DNA of 7,116 nucleotides. Origin: Bacteriovoracaceae bacterium UBA4573. GTDB lineage: Bacteria > Bdellovibrionota > UBA1018 > UBA923. The DNA lies in assembly GCA_002387735.1 (NCBI GenBank), contig DGKJ01000044.1, forward strand, positions 17,768 to 24,883. Direction: 5' to 3'. A model generated the notes under the pieces. It ran no database searches. It had not been told where the DNA came from and worked only from the letters and a program-made list of their open reading frames with translations. Below are positions 6,650 through 7,116 of the stretch, piece by piece. Made by a program: the position numbers and the translations under genes. Position 1 is the stretch's first letter. Each line of letters begins with the position of its first letter.

Positions 6650-7116
6650 TTTTTATATTTCTTGCCGCTACCGCAAGGGCACGGGTCGTTGCGACCAATC
6701 TTGTCACCGTCGGGTGTGGTCGCACGTGGAGTCGCTGAAGTCGCCTGCGCACGAGGAGCCGACCCCTGGGGCCGTGGGGCGTTTTCGGGTTCGCCGCCGT
6801 GGCTAAAAACCATGGGCTGTGGCTTCGGAGCCATTTCTTCTAGACTTTCTTCACGCTGAACTTGAATTTCAAAAAGTTTACGTACGACGTCGTAGGAAAT
6901 CTGGCCGTACATCATTTGAAAATAGTTATAACCTTCTTTTTTGTACTCTAGCAGCGGGTCTTTTTGCCCGTAACCGCGCAAGTTAATGCCCTCGCGCAAG
7001 TGGTCCATGGCAAGAAGATGATCTTTCCACAAATGATCCAGCGTAGTGAGAGTGACCATTTTTTCGAGATTGCGCATTACCGGTTGACCAGAACCGTCGT
7101 GGGCAACGCCTAGTTG
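6634..7116 (-). CDS. secA: Preprotein translocase ATPase SecA, C-terminal 160 residues (5' end outside window)
   Basis: This is the 3' end of secA; the frame is open to the right edge, with 160 codons before the TAA at 6634-6636. Visible residues include the highly conserved helical scaffold segment with [20 protein letters not shown] followed by [20 protein letters not shown], matching SecA across bacteria. Next comes a Pro/Ala-rich linker of variable type (containing [14 protein letters not shown]). The tail is the zinc-binding [21 protein letters not shown] with Cys-x-Cys-x8-Cys-His, which in known SecA proteins binds Zn2+ and contacts SecB and ribosomes. SecA drives post-translational export through SecYEG at the inner membrane. 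The tail is complete and the protein ends one residue after the CHG. The last codons overlap the start of the DUF2079 gene, so the pair is likely co-transcribed. Confidence 0.98.
   Translation of the reverse strand, partial: [160 protein letters not shown]

Overview
All recognisable genes lie on the minus strand, so transcription runs from high to low coordinates. The window is almost entirely coding: six genes, two of them cut by the window edges. No gap exceeds 70 bases, and there is no sign of an RNA gene, mobile element or CRISPR array. The mixture suggests a Gram-negative bacterium with many exported orphan proteins. A bdellovibrionote or related deltaproteobacterium-like lineage is my best guess, but this is inference from gene style and not from a phylogenetic marker comparison.

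Right part (3862-7116), in transcription order: the 3' end of secA (motor ATPase of the Sec export pathway, with its C-terminal zinc-binding tail); a DUF2079 polytopic membrane protein whose GTG start overlaps the secA end by 16 nt; and, 7 nt further on, a GTG-started protein with a long acidic Pro/Ala-rich N-terminus and a C-terminal YbjQ/UPF0145-like domain. The overlap and tight spacing imply one transcript.

Left part (1-3822): three consecutive genes whose products all begin with a signal-peptide-like hydrophobic segment. They are a MutS-family ATPase (domain III-like core plus intact ATPase domain), a 390-residue exported protein of unknown family, and a flavin-containing-monooxygenase-like FAD/NAD(P) oxidoreductase running off the left edge. 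Gaps are 39, 69 and 41 nt. No convincing terminator separates any pair. A perfect TTGACA within a TTGAC direct repeat before the 390-residue gene could be an internal promoter.

The main point of interest is the left part. A MutS-like ATPase with all nucleotide-binding motifs intact and a two-dinucleotide-site flavoprotein both carry Sec-type, not Tat-type, N-termini, although ATP, FAD and NADPH are normally cytoplasmic. All three predicted exported proteins share a Cys-x-x-[LI]-[LV] motif just after the hydrophobic segment. This could mark an undescribed envelope-associated module; the sequence alone does not show what it does.
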